This document shows positions 32,862-43,400 of a DNA stretch of 64,000 nucleotides, piece by piece. The notes under the pieces were generated by a model. It saw only the letters and a program-made list of their open reading frames with translations. It did not search any database and was not told the DNA's origin. The stretch is from Plantago major (lineage: Eukaryota > Streptophyta > Magnoliopsida > Lamiales > Plantaginaceae). The DNA is taken from assembly GCA_026545765.1 (NCBI GenBank), contig CM048842.1, positions 71,475,871-71,539,870 on the forward strand, given 5' to 3'. Both the position numbers and the translations under genes were made by a program. Within the stretch, counting starts at the first letter, position 1, and the number at the start of each line of letters is the position of its first letter.

Positions 32862-35256
32862 ATGTCAACATCAAATGGAAATGACCATGTTTGGTTTGCC
32901 TCTGATGAGGAATTCGACTACGGAAGCGAAACACAAGATTTAGCTACACTCGATGATCTTATTGGGAAAAGCTCAAGTGCTAAAAAGTTTGCCAAACGTC
33001 GGGGTATCGATCCTATGGAACATCTAGATCGGCCACTTACTTTCATGAACAAAAGAGGTTAGTCATGAATATTTTAAAACATTTAAAATTTGGTTACTCT
33101 ACTATGATGTATTTGTTCAATAACTAGCTTACTATTACAAAATGGCTTTGTAGTGATTTCTTAGTTAAGTTACACTATATTTAAGAGCATTAGGTAGGTT
33201 CATATGTTTTTAGTTTAAATATTATTAAACCAACTATATTTTGGATTTGCTGAAGTCAAGAAATGTATAACTACGCAGTTATAACTTATGCTAAAATGGT
33301 TGGTAGTTTCTTAGATTTTATATAAAAGTGCACACGAATCCACTGGACATATTTTATCCGAATGGTAAGAGGTATGTATTAAGTAGAAATTTTATGACGG
33401 AGTTTCATTAACAAGATCATTTTTTTTTTTTAATTGTTATAAGTTCAGTCTTTTTGTTTTCTTAGTTCGAATAAGTGTATCTTATATTTTGCATTATTTC
33501 AAAATATATGTTTTGAGTTGATTGATACAATGTTTTCGGACACAACTAGTGATTTGTTGACTCCTCATTTGTAAGATTACAAAGACACTATTCTGTATAG
33601 AAGGAAAATATTGACGTGTTAGGTTAATTTTTCACTCCCTGATCCACTCAATTTTTGTCAATTCAAGTGCCAGAAGAAGACTTGCGAACGCTGCGGTTAC
33701 ATTGGGGGAAGATGGCATTACACATTGGGGGAAGGTGGCATTTGTATGTGGCATGGGGAATGCCACATACAACGGGACTGAACCAATTGTGTAACAATGC
33801 ACAAATGGATGAGATGTGGATGAATATGGAGTCCAACAACAAGAACTTTATGATGATCTATTTCCAAGACACAAATGTGGAATGGGCAGATGATGATGCT
33901 AACTTCAAGAAACCTCCTAAGTACATCCTACCATCCCTCGTTCCACTAATGCCCGGGAATTTCGACCTTGATTATTATATTGACACTGCAATTCATTATA
34001 GACTACAAGATCTTTCTCTCGGACTGAACCGGGTTGGTGAACAAGAGATAAGGGGGGAAAGGCCTTACATAACATTTGAGAACTTCAAGCGTACCATAAT
34101 TCCAGATTTCGTGCAACCTGATGATGAATCCTTAATGACATGTTTCTCAAGGTGTGCTTGATGTCACTGCAGTTGGAGTATTCTCTCGTCCGTCGTTTTC
34201 GTATAGCTTCCTTATTCAATCGCGTAACATTGTGTCTTTTGACTTTAGTAATGTGTTTGAAATTGGCTACCTTGGCACAATTTGTACTAAAGAACTTATG
34301 GCTGAAATATTTTGTAATACATTCGTGCACTTTTTTCAGTCTGTAATATGGGGTTGAACTACTTATCTGCCTACAATGTGTGTTGCCTTTGTTACATGAA
34401 TTACCTGCTTAACGGTCGATATGAAGTCCAATATGACACGCTAGCCGCTTAACATATTCGAAAGGCAGTTCAAAAATGAAGACGACTCAGACCAAAAAAT
34501 GGATTTTTGTTTTAGTTGCAATAATAACGGATTTATAATGATGCTAATTTAGAGTAAATATTTCCAAAATTTAATAAATTACTAATAATTTCTGTTGAGT
34601 AATTTGACCAACAAATCAAGAGTCAAAAACCTTTTACTAGACCAAGTACTAAAGGTGAAAGTAAAAACTGACTACAATTGTGTGGTTCAAAGTTTTTACT
34701 ACTACTCATTGTACTCTATAAATAAGAGTAGGTCCAAACAATTGCATTTCACAAATTGTAGTTTAAAGTAGCCGTTGATTTTGTTTCGAAACAATTGTAA
34801 GCAGTACATTAATTGTCGGTATTTTATATTACCAACCAAATTCAATGCATAACAATTAGAGTTTATGTAACTACATATATTTGCTTATCGACTAATTAAC
34901 GTTTGTAAAAGTTTAATAACTCGACATGCCTGTGCAGGGTTTCAAGTATGTTCAACCCACCGCCGCAATCGACCTTCTATTACCCTCCAAGTGGTTGTTG
35001 GACAGCTGAGCTGGATGAAATGTTTGTTACTGTACTTGCTTCGCATGCCGAAACTACCGGTGAAATAATAACCTCCAAATCACAGTGTGTTATGCTTGCA
35101 AGATGCATACTAAACAAGCGACAGGACTCGTTCGGGAAAACCGATGTCCGTGCCAGGTTCACCATGCTCAAAGCCCGACACCGTGACTTTTCACGCATAA
35201 TACGGCTTTGGGGTGTGGTATATGACCAGCAAGCCAATGTCAAGAGGTGGTGCTAG
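32862..35256 (+). CDS. Unrecognised three-exon gene with C-terminal Myb/SANT-like domain (332 aa)
   Basis: Model: exon 1 32862-33057, exon 2 33668-34151, exon 3 34938-35256. All junctions are GT-AG with phases that agree. The total is 999 nt, or 332 codons plus stop, with no interruption. The N terminus (MSTSNGNDHVWFASDEEFDY) is acidic. The middle contains WGKMALHIGGRWHLYVAWG, NMESNNKNFMMIYFQDTNVE and a DLDYYIDTAIHYRLQDLSL helix; I do not recognise a family. Exon 3 (PPPQSTFYYPPSGCW, then TAELDEMFVTVL, FTMLKARHRDFSRIIRLWGV) has the W-x(3)-LD-x(2)-FV and RDF-x(4)-GVVY pattern of a Myb/SANT-like domain and resembles the gene at 31189. The joining of exon 3 is inference from phase. A TATA-like CTCTATAAATAAG at 34714, inside intron 2, would alternatively support a separate small gene starting at 34948. 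Confidence 0.55.
33690..33770 (+). repeat. Short direct and inverted duplication inside exon 2
   Basis: CATTGGGGGAAGATGGCATT is repeated at once as CATTGGGGGAAGGTGGCATT. It is followed by a palindrome GTATGTGGCAT / ATGCCACATAC. This adds roughly eight in-frame codons. Confidence 0.75.
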
Positions 35257-35314
35257 TTCTTCACACTCAGCTCCATGTCGTCGTCCTAATTATAGTCGTT
35301 AGGACTTCGGCTTA

Positions 35315-35427
35315 GGCTCTGTTCTTTTCAACTGAAAACTCATTCAGTTCAGTTCAGTTCAGTTCTGCTTAGTTATATTTTATACTACAGTTCAGTTCAG
35401 TAAATTTCAGTTGAAAAGAACAGAGCC
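35315..35427. mobile_element. Tourist-like MITE (113 bp), TTA target duplication
   Basis: Inverted ends GGCTCTGTTCTTTTCAACTG ... CAGTTGAAAAGAACAGAGCC are flanked by TTA (35312-35314 and 35428-35430). Inside is a run of CAGTT repeats on both sides of a TATATTTTATACTA centre. A relative lies at 40979-41104. Confidence 0.9.
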
Positions 35428-35429
35428 TT

Positions 35430-36030
35430 AGTCGGTTTTCTAATTATGGTCGTTAAGAAATCTGATTCCAAGAACCACAACAATTAACCTCTATGTTGTG
35501 ATTTATATCTTTGCTAATTAGTTACCAGTTTCGGTAATAATGTCACTTTGTTAGACAAATAAAATTGGTAACCATTTTCCCGGTTGTGTTTTATGAAAAA
35601 CAATTAATTTGTGAGGTATCATTTAGATTCATTTGTAAGTGTTGTCTTACATTTTGTTTCCATTTTGTAAACTTAACATCTTATATAATATGGTCATCCA
35701 CGTTCCTAGTTGCCCCATTATTAATGGAAACGGCTTCAGCATTTAAACATGCAAATTTGTAGCAGTTTTGATGAAATTACCACCATTAAATCATTAATCC
35801 ATTGAGGTAACCGATGGTTCAATTAGTGGACTAGTAACTAACTACAAAATTGAATATCCACTAGTCAACATAAATAATGCCAATTCAAAACTGTATTTAC
35901 TTGGTCCAATATTGCAACTTCCCATGATCTAATTTATGTACTATAAATATATGGTAACCCCATTCCCCATATTTAGCTACTCAACCCTTCCATCTAAACA
36001 AATCCGTAACCATTGAACAAACAAATATCT
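35430..36030. other. Spacer with promoter-like end, no gene recognised
   Basis: AT-rich. ACTATAAATATATGG at ~35940 is a TATA-like element about 95 bp before the B3 gene start codon. Confidence 0.45.
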
Positions 36031-36036
36031 CGTAGC

Positions 36037-37291
36037 ATGAACAAAAGAGTTTTCGTGAAGTACTACCAAGGCAACCTCCGCAATGTTTCCGTAAGGCTTT
36101 GTTATTGTTGTTTTTTACTTTTCGACCAATTTTACATTATTTATGAGAAATAGTAGTATATATGTTGTATTTTTTGTGAAACGGAATTTTGTTTTATTTT
36201 GCACAATTTTGAACCATGTTTTCTTATCATATGTGTAGACCATTCCCGAAACGTTTTTGGGTCATTTTGCGGGGGAATTGTCCCTTGACATGAAGTTGCA
36301 AGTGAACAATGGACTCCCTTGGCCAGTTTCTCTTGCTCGAATAGGGAAAGAACCTACTTTTATTTAGAATTTGAAGGATTCATTGAGTATTACAAAGTTC
36401 AAGCGGGTTACAAGCTCGAGCTTGAATGGATGGGTAACAAAAGGTTTAGGGTTCGAATTTTCGATGGGGACTGAAACATCCAGCTGTACCCTGGAGATCA
36501 AAATCGACACCACTATGGTTACCTAGGTCGGACTCCATTGCCTTTGGATAAAAGCCATGGTAACGTCCAGCTTAACGAAGTGTCGATGGAAAATGTGCAA
36601 CAAAACACTAGTGATGATGAATCTCGTAGTGATGATTTCATGGAAGTTGGAGAATCATCCCGTAGCCATACAAGTAATGCTAATAAGGGTATGATATTTT
36701 AATTTAAAATATTGCATCTTAAATTAATGTTATTTTTTTAATACGTAAAGGTTTGATGATTTTTAAAATATTCGAATTAGGCAAAGCTGTTGGAAAGAGT
36801 GGCGATCGTAATGAACGGGTTCAACGCGCTCTTAATGCCGCGAGAAAGATGAAAAAAACCTGGCCTAACTATTTCATCTTGCAATTGGCACGTACCCATG
36901 TCACCGGACCTTGCGTTTTGGTAAGGACAATTGTTAAAAAGCATAATATATATCCAGTTTCCGACACACTTTGAGTAATGTGATTGCATCCAGATGTTGT
37001 TTTGGACTAGAATTAACTTACATTTATTCCATTTGTATTGTTTGTCAGGGTGTTCCAAAGGAGTTTGCTGAAAAAGCCATCAACAGTCAGTACACTAATC
37101 TGCACTTGAAGGCCAAGCATGGGTATAATTTCGACATCACCATCACCAAGTATACTAAGAAGAGCCGGATAACTTCCGGCTGGTATGCATTTGTCACTGC
37201 TTTCAACGTCAAAGTTGATGATGTGGTCGTGGTCGAAGAAGATGAGAAAGATGAAACAAATGTTTGGCATGTTACTTTGTTCAAATGCTAG
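36037..37291 (+). pseudogene. B3-domain (REM-type) transcription factor, two B3 domains, disrupted exon 2
   Basis: Exons: 36037-36090 (MNKRVFVKYYQGNLRNVS), 36239-36688, 36781-36920 and 37049-37291. All have GT-AG introns. The first B3 domain begins TIPETFLGHFAGELS then VNNGLPWPVSLARIGKE. It is broken by a frameshift near 36350, since TYFYLEFEGFIEYYKVQAGY then LELEWMGNKRFRVRIFDGD is in another frame, and by a TGA at 36472. The linker is Ser/Asp-rich. The second B3 domain is FILQLARTHVTGPCVL, GVPKEFAEKAI, HLKAKHGYNFDITITKY, RITSGWYAFVTAFNVKVDDV and ending WHVTLFKC. REM proteins are nuclear DNA-binding factors, often in tandem clusters and fast-evolving. With two lesions in exon 2 it is probably a pseudogene, unless these are sequence errors. 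Confidence 0.75.
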
Positions 37292-37344
37292 ATGTGGCCG
37301 TGGTTGAAAATGTCCCATTACTTTTGTGTTTCAAATAAAAAATG

Positions 37345-38402
37345 TAATCGTGATTTACAATTTCTAAGTGGGTGTAGCCATTGTGTACATGTTCTTATAT
37401 TTTTTCATTCACTGTAGATGGCCAGAGGTGCAACTTGTGATAGTGTTGAGGATGATTTGTTAGGACCGGACTCCGGCTTGGATGATACTGCCACACAACA
37501 GGTGAACTCTACCCAACCTATGAGGCCAACACAGAAAAGCTTGACACAGGCAACGACGATGGAAGCGACAAAAAAGAACAGGCTTTGGAAGAGATCGGAG
37601 GAGGCTGAAATGGTAGAGGCAATTAATGCGGAAGTGCAAGTATATCGGGTGGCTATCTAATAGATCATTCAGTCTAAGGAGGTTGCATTTACTAACCCTG
37701 ATCTACTAGATACTATGGGGTTTGGTTGGTCGGTTGTCAACCCCGAACCAAAAACAGTTTAATGTAATACGTATTTTATGAAGATTTAACTCGGCTATTA
37801 TGTTGAATTTTAGTAAGGTGTTTCACGGTATTGTTATTTCTCGATAAAATGTTCTTTCTTATATAATAATCTATTTTATTTCAGCCTTACTGTAAATTAA
37901 GCTTAAATCATAACTTGTTCATGTACTAATCGTTTTTCACAAAATCTTAAATTTATTAGTAATTACTGCATTGTTTCAACCACATCGATTGACCCCAGCT
38001 TAAGCACCCACACTTAACTCTTAATTAATAAGTGCATCACAACTCTACACTATTTGATTGACACAAGCTTATGGCAGCCTCAAAACTTAAATGATGATCT
38101 CTTCAACCAATCAAAGCAAATCCAACAAATCTTCCATCATATGTGCCTTTTTATTTCTTCTTACAATGAACTTGACTCCTAATCTATGTTTTGTTATTTC
38201 TTCATTAAGGCTAATTAGTACTTGCTTCTTTTGTATGGAACTACTAATTTTGGATGTGTATTAAGACAAGGCACAATATGTAGGTATATGGTCTGTTCAA
38301 TTTGCAATTGATGAACCATTTAACTTAGGCTTTTGTACTCCTCTAATTTAGTTTGATGATTAATCGTGATTTACAATTTCTAAGTGGGTGTAGCCATTGT
38401 GT
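37345..38402 (+). repeat. 42-bp direct repeat, 1 kb apart
   Basis: Positions 37345-37386 and 38361-38402 are identical (TAATCGTGATTTACAATTTC, then TAAGTGGGTGTAGCCATTGT). The sequence between them is AT-rich and holds no recognised gene apart from the 80-aa ORF. No inverted ends are visible. It could mark a small local duplication. Confidence 0.7.
37418..37660 (+). CDS. Small hypothetical ORF (80 aa) after the B3 gene
   Basis: Starts MARGATCDSVEDDLLGPDSG. Rich in Thr, Gln and Asp, with a basic TKKNRLWKRSEEAEMVEAIN near the end. No domain recognised. It may be an N-terminal exon of another Myb/SANT-like gene, since such proteins often have W/KR-rich starts, with the rest lost or spliced downstream. 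The latter was not found. Confidence 0.3.
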   Translation: MARGATCDSVEDDLLGPDSGLDDTATQQVNSTQPMRPTQKSLTQATTMEATKKNRLWKRSEEAEMVEAINAEVQVYRVAI

Positions 38403-38444
38403 TTAGTATTCTGTATTGCTTGTGGGTCATAGCTGATTCATTGG

Positions 38445-38535
38445 GTGAATAATCACAACATTAGGATTTGCTAAATAATCATTTAAATAATCATTTAACG
38501 TGTACGCTCTAAAATAGCTCAAAACCTGTTAGTCC
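38445..38535 (+). repeat. Diverged ~80-bp repeat (second copy at 41464-41535)
   Basis: AGGATTTGCTAAATAATC ... CTCTAAAATAGCTCAAAA here compares with AGGATTTGCCAAATAATT ... CTCTAAAATGCCTCAAAA at 41476-41528, in the same orientation. The copies flank the nested element cluster. Confidence 0.6.
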
Positions 38536-38687
38536 ATATTTTTCGAAATACTAAAACAACTACTTCCTCCGTCCCGAGAATAGCTTTCCACTTTGACTTT
38601 TTACAGTCAAACTTTTTCAATTTTGACTACGATTAATCTTAAACCGCAAATGTAAAATGTTCAATTTTTTTTATATAATGAAACTTT

Positions 38688-39984
38688 ACAAACTTTTGCG
38701 AGAGACCGTCTCTCGGAAAGACCAATTCAATATCACATATTTACGTACAAACATCATATGTTTAACCTCAAACATCAAGTATACAATAAAGGGAGAACGG
38801 CAAAAATGGTCACTAAGTATACTAAGCTGGCACATGCAGGTAAACGTTCGTTGGTCATGGCAATTCTAGTCCAATATTTGCCAAGTTTGGCAAATTTAGT
38901 ACAAATTTTGTGACCAAGTCAACCTACGCGCGAATTTGATGACGTGGTGAATCGAACCGACGAACTAAGACGCTCCGGTAACAAATTAACTGCCACATCA
39001 CTTATCCATGACGTCATATTTATATTTTTAATAGAAAAATTGAACTAAAAAAGAATTAAATTAAAATCAAAATAAAAGAAAATAAAAATAGTAAATAAAA
39101 ACAGTAAAAAACTCTAAATTCTAACATCTGGAAAATGGGCAAGTATACCAACAGTTAGTTCATTTACCCAAATTAATTAAACACATAATGAACCTAGGTT
39201 GACCCTAAATCAAAACAAACTAATGAAACAAATTTCTGCGAAATTTAGGCGAATAGTAACATAAACAACAACTAAATGAATCAAGCTTACATCATACGCG
39301 CATGTCAAATATCTTCTTCCAGGATTATGTTTCGTCCAAGAACAAATTCGCTTTGTAATAACTCCGCACAACCACATCTTCTCGTCAAAGGACCGTCGCT
39401 TGAATTAGAGGACGACATTGGAAGTGTGAATCGAGTCCTATTTTGTGTCTTTTGGCCGCAATTGAGTGAGGATTAAATTTCTAGGGTTCTTGAACTTTTA
39501 GTTTGGGGCTGTTGGTATATGTAGCGTAGTCCATTTAGAATTTAGAGTTTTTTATTGTTTTTATTTTATTTTATTTTGATTTTAATTTAATTCTTTTTTA
39601 GTTCAATTTTTTTATTAAAAATATAAATATGACGTCATGGATAAGTGATGTGGCAGTTAATTTGTTACCGGAGCGTCTTAGTTCGTCGATTCGATTCGCC
39701 ACGTCATCAAATTCGCGCGTAGGTTGACTTGGTCACAAAATTTGTACTAAATTTGCCAAACTTGGCAAATGTTGGACTAGGATTGCCATGACCAACAAAC
39801 GTTTACCTCCATGTGCCAGCCTAGTATACTTAAGTGACAATTTTTGCCGTTCTCCCATACAATAAACCTGCATTATATGCATTTCTTAACATGTGATATT
39901 TGTAGCTAAACATGCGGTGTTTGTGACAAAATATGTGATGTTTGATTGGTCTCTCCGAAAGACGGTCTCTCGCAAAAGTTACTC
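38688..39984. mobile_element. MULE-type MITE inserted in the Stowaway element (11-bp duplication)
   Basis: Inverted ends contain ACTTTTGCGAGAGACCGTCT ... CTCTCGCAAAAGT. It is flanked by ATGAAACTTTA at 38677-38687 and 39985-39995. Its body is interrupted by the next insertion at 38791-39856; without that it is only ~220 bp. A relative is at 49271-49465 inside a P5CR intron. Confidence 0.8.
38791..39856. mobile_element. Innermost MULE (1,066 bp) with ~325-bp terminal inverted repeats
   Basis: Begins GGGAGAACGGCAAAAATGGT and ends in the inverted equivalent CCGTTCTCCC. It is flanked by ATACAATAAA on both sides (38781-38790 and 39857-39866), a 10-bp duplication compatible with MULEs. The arms 38791-39115 and 39535-39856 match almost throughout, including GCGCGAATTTGATGACGTGG and TGACGTCATATTTATATTTT. 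The ~420-bp centre has a 66-codon ORF (39276-39476, MNQAYIIRACQISSSRIMFR...) with no recognised domain. It is non-autonomous and possibly carries captured sequence. Confidence 0.9.
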
Positions 39985-40978
39985 ATGAAACTTTAGGGTC
40001 TAAATTTTCATTGTATGATTTAGTAGAACATTTTACATTTGCAGTTTAAGATTAATTCATAGTCAAAATTGGAAAATTTTGACTGCAAAAAGTCAAGTGG
40101 GAAGCTATATATTCCCGGGACGGAGGAAGTATAATTTAAACTATTAAAATACTAAATTTCTACTTTTATATTTTAGTTAAATCAACAATAGAGTTCGATC
40201 ACACACGACTGGTTATATTTACGTAATCAAACATTATAAATAACACCAATTAAAATTGTCACTACATATCAATAAATTGTACCGTTTCATTATTAGTCAT
40301 GCGAAAGAAAAAAGGTAAATGCAAAAGATAACAAACTGAAATAAGAATGTCCAGTCCACTTAGTCGTATTAATTTGGAGTAAGAATACGTGAAAGAACTT
40401 CCTTAGTCGCACCTAGCGTTAATGTACCTCATAAATCGTAAATAAATAACGCCTCACGTGTGTCATGCATATTTTTTTAATAACTCAAGGACTAATTTAT
40501 TAACTCAGTGGAGTATCGCGCAAATTTTGTATTAACTTGAAAAGGTTTTGTACTAATTCGTTAATCAGGGGATTTGCTTACATCTTCAAATAACTTAAGG
40601 CTTATAGTGCATTTAACCCAAGTTTTAATACAAATACACAATCTTCACCGCCTCATCCCTCCTCCTTCTAAACTCTAATATACTAAGAATAGCCAAGTTA
40701 TATTCAAGTAAATCACACACGTTGATGTCATTGGACGATCTGATATATCACTTAATAGAACTAAGATCTTTCTTCATCCTAAACAATGTCGTCGTGATTT
40801 CTTTTATGTCCATCTTCGTTCTGCGATATCGGTTCAAGTTGAATCAATCATATTCCTATTCTACTTTTCACGATCTACAGCTCTACGGGTTTGGCCTTTC
40901 AAAACTATAATTGAATTTTCCGGCAAAGCTTTAGGCGGTGTTTACCGATACGAGTGAATGAATGTAACATGAGAATTA

Positions 40979-41104
40979 GGCTCTGTTCTCTTCGTCTAAA
41001 CAGAACTGAATTGAATTGATCTGAACTGAATGGAACTGAACTGAACTGAATTGTAGTATAAAATATAACTAAGTAGAACTGAACTGAACTAAACTGAATG
41101 GATC
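40979..41104. mobile_element. Tourist-like MITE relative with a degraded right end
   Basis: Left end GGCTCTGTTCTCTTCG, then runs of GAACTGAACTGAA and the centre TAGTATAAAATATAACTAAG, reproduce the reverse complement of the 35315-35427 element. The right end is not preserved. Confidence 0.7.
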
Positions 41105-41559
41105 ATATTTCGGAGATGTTCCTGTTGATTTCATAAGTCAAATGTAAGAAGAGTTTAAACTAAATTAGCTCATCATCAATATTCATCAAGATCTATTTTC
41201 ATAAAGAAAACAAAAATAATTCTTCAAGATTTGATCGTATGATATTATTAATTGAGTGATTATGGCACGTTGAAATTTCCTTGTTTAAACTACTATGGAA
41301 ATAACCGAGGCCATAATAGATGCTACTTACCAAAATAAAGAATCCATTTCAATTTAAAACGTTGTATGTCGGTAATTATAACCAGTTCAATATACACATC
41401 ATCAAGATTTAAAATTTTCCACCAATCAGAATAAACTGGTTGAACACTCAGCAAAAAGAATGGCCAATCACATCATGAGGATTTGCCAAATAATTGTTTG
41501 ACATGGACACTCTAAAATGCCTCAAAATCTTTTTTGTTTAATGTATTATATTATATTAT

Positions 41560-42870
41560 ATAGATTATATAGATAGATGCACTGGGTAGAAAAACCCATA
41601 TACTTCACCACTCGAATATGGAATATTAAAATCTACTCAAAATGCCGTACATACGGATACCGGAAACACCAAATGGGAAGAGCCACTCCCATCCCCAATC
41701 ACATGACCAATGTTTTGCGAAGGATTCTCGGTAAGGAATAGAAATGAACCCACAGTCGAAATTAATAATAGTAGATGAAAACTAACCTTATTAAACAAAG
41801 AAGACTAAAAAGATTGTTGTGTTAGAAAAAGAAGATATTAGTGCGTTTAACTAAGTGTGAGACGTAGATGAAGATATTATTTCCATATGATTGACTATAT
41901 GAGGAAAGAAAGAGGCATAGGAAGCTTTCTCTTCGCTATATCCGCACATTTAACTTTGTCGTAGCAGCATTTTCAATTTTGAGGGATCCGCGACTGTAAC
42001 TACATTTATTTAGAAGTTAGTTTAGAAATTTTTATGTCCTTGTTCCATGGCTCTAAGCATTCCTCCCATTACATCTTCTTCTCTCAACTTGCTCTCCTCT
42101 TTTCTCATCTCACCTTCCTTTTCTTTTCTACCTTACTGCTCCATTTAGGTAAACCTTTTTTTCAAGTAACCTGTCAAACAGTAATAAAATATACATTAAA
42201 ACCCCTTTCATATACATTATACCCCCCACTAGAAAAATCCGTAAATAGCATTACGATTGTTCAAGTAACCAAAACCATGTTAACATTCACAAGTCATACA
42301 TGCATAACAAACATTAAGGTAATTACTGACATACCAACAATGACGATTTAGAAACCCTAATTTTTAGCAAAACATCTTATTTCATTTAACAGCATTCCCA
42401 GATTCGTAAAACATGAATAGACTCAACAGATGTTAAATTGAAGATGATAATACAGTAGAGGTTAAATTGAAGATGGTAATACCTTCAACAACTTCAAAAA
42501 TCACGATTTATCCTCTAACCAAAGACGAAATTCCACTTATTCCACTCCTCGAGCACGATTGAGCCGCGCCGGACTTTCTTTGGTACGAAATCCAAACTTT
42601 TTTCTAACAAGCACAGTGAGTGAAACGAATCTGGAAACTGCAATAAATGAAAATCAATGATTGGGAAGAAACCGTTCAATTGAGGGGGAAATCGTTCAAT
42701 TTAATTGAAAAATAAAAACTGAGTAAGAGTAATTTGGGATTTCACAGTTTAACCCATCAACTTCTCAAGGGCAATCAGATTGATTGCATTGAGGGAAAAA
42801 ATCAGAGAAATTTTAGGACGGAAGAAAGAAAAGAGGAGAGGCAGAACCAATGCTCGTTGGAGACTTACAT
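41560..42870. other. Intergenic, probable decayed internal part of a small LTR element
   Basis: No domain recognised. An open stretch at 42034-42351 is hydrophobic and AT-driven and has no features of a real protein. The region lies on the internal side of the LTR/PBS at 42871-43030, but the second LTR was not found here. Confidence 0.35.
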
Positions 42871-43030
42871 GGCTCTGATACCATGAAAGAATTATTTTCA
42901 CTGCCTCTTCTCATTCATCAATTGCATATATATACAAGTATGTATAGCTAGATATCAATAAGGAATACTATTCCAATTATACTTCTAATTACCAACATTA
43001 AAGAATCATAATCCTATTATACTTCTAACA
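42871..43030 (-). mobile_element. Short LTR (147 bp) with adjacent initiator-Met primer-binding site
   Basis: On the minus strand, an LTR-like unit starts TGTTAGAAGTATAATAGG (43030) and ends ATTATTTTCA/TTCTTTCA (42884). It is followed at once by TGGTATCAGAGCC (42883-42871), the complement of initiator-Met tRNA used by Ty1/copia and TRIM elements. TG...CA ends and a length of only 147 bp suggest a TRIM or a small copia-type LTR. No second LTR or target duplication was seen. Confidence 0.7.
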
Positions 43031-43400
43031 GGTATGTTGTTAAAAACTGATATTCAGATGGGACTATTGAAACTTGAGATTGGTATTTTGTTTTGTCTAA
43101 ATTTGCAAAGGGAATGCCAGAAATATAAGACAAAGGACAATGGAATACATCATCCAATTGAGAAGAATAGGAGCTATTACATTGATCTGTAAGAAATGGA
43201 TGCCATAAATAGCATCCCAAAACACACACACCATGTAAAGAGTTAATTGGGAGGATTAAGGAAGGAGAACAGAGAAAATTTGACTGCATATAGATTTTGC
43301 AGATGAAACATGGAGTTGACAAGTAATAGCTCATTTTCCATCCAGTCACATGAAAAAAATTGATTGCAGTGAGTGTTTTGCCTTCTTTTTGTCCTTTCTT

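Larger units (their letters stand above)
38571..40131. mobile_element. Stowaway-like MITE (outer shell of a three-level nest)
   Basis: Ends TACTTCCTCCGTCCCGAGAA ... ATTCCCGGGACGGAGGAAGT(A), the classic CTCCCTCCGTCC terminus of Stowaway (Tc1/mariner-type) MITEs with TA duplication. Inner arms match in inverted orientation (AGCTTTCCACTTTGACTTTT / AAAAGTCAAGTGGGAAGCTA). Subtracting the inner insertion (38688-39984 plus one 11-bp duplication) leaves a ~250-bp element, the usual MITE size. Confidence 0.85.

Noticed and set aside
34948..35256. Separate 102-codon Myb/SANT gene
   Set aside because: Phase-compatible splicing to the upstream exons gives a longer intact model. Kept as an alternative only.
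42034..42351. 105-codon open frame as a gene
   Set aside because: Low-complexity Phe/Leu/Ser/Thr composition, no domain, no promoter or splice context; it reflects pyrimidine-rich DNA.
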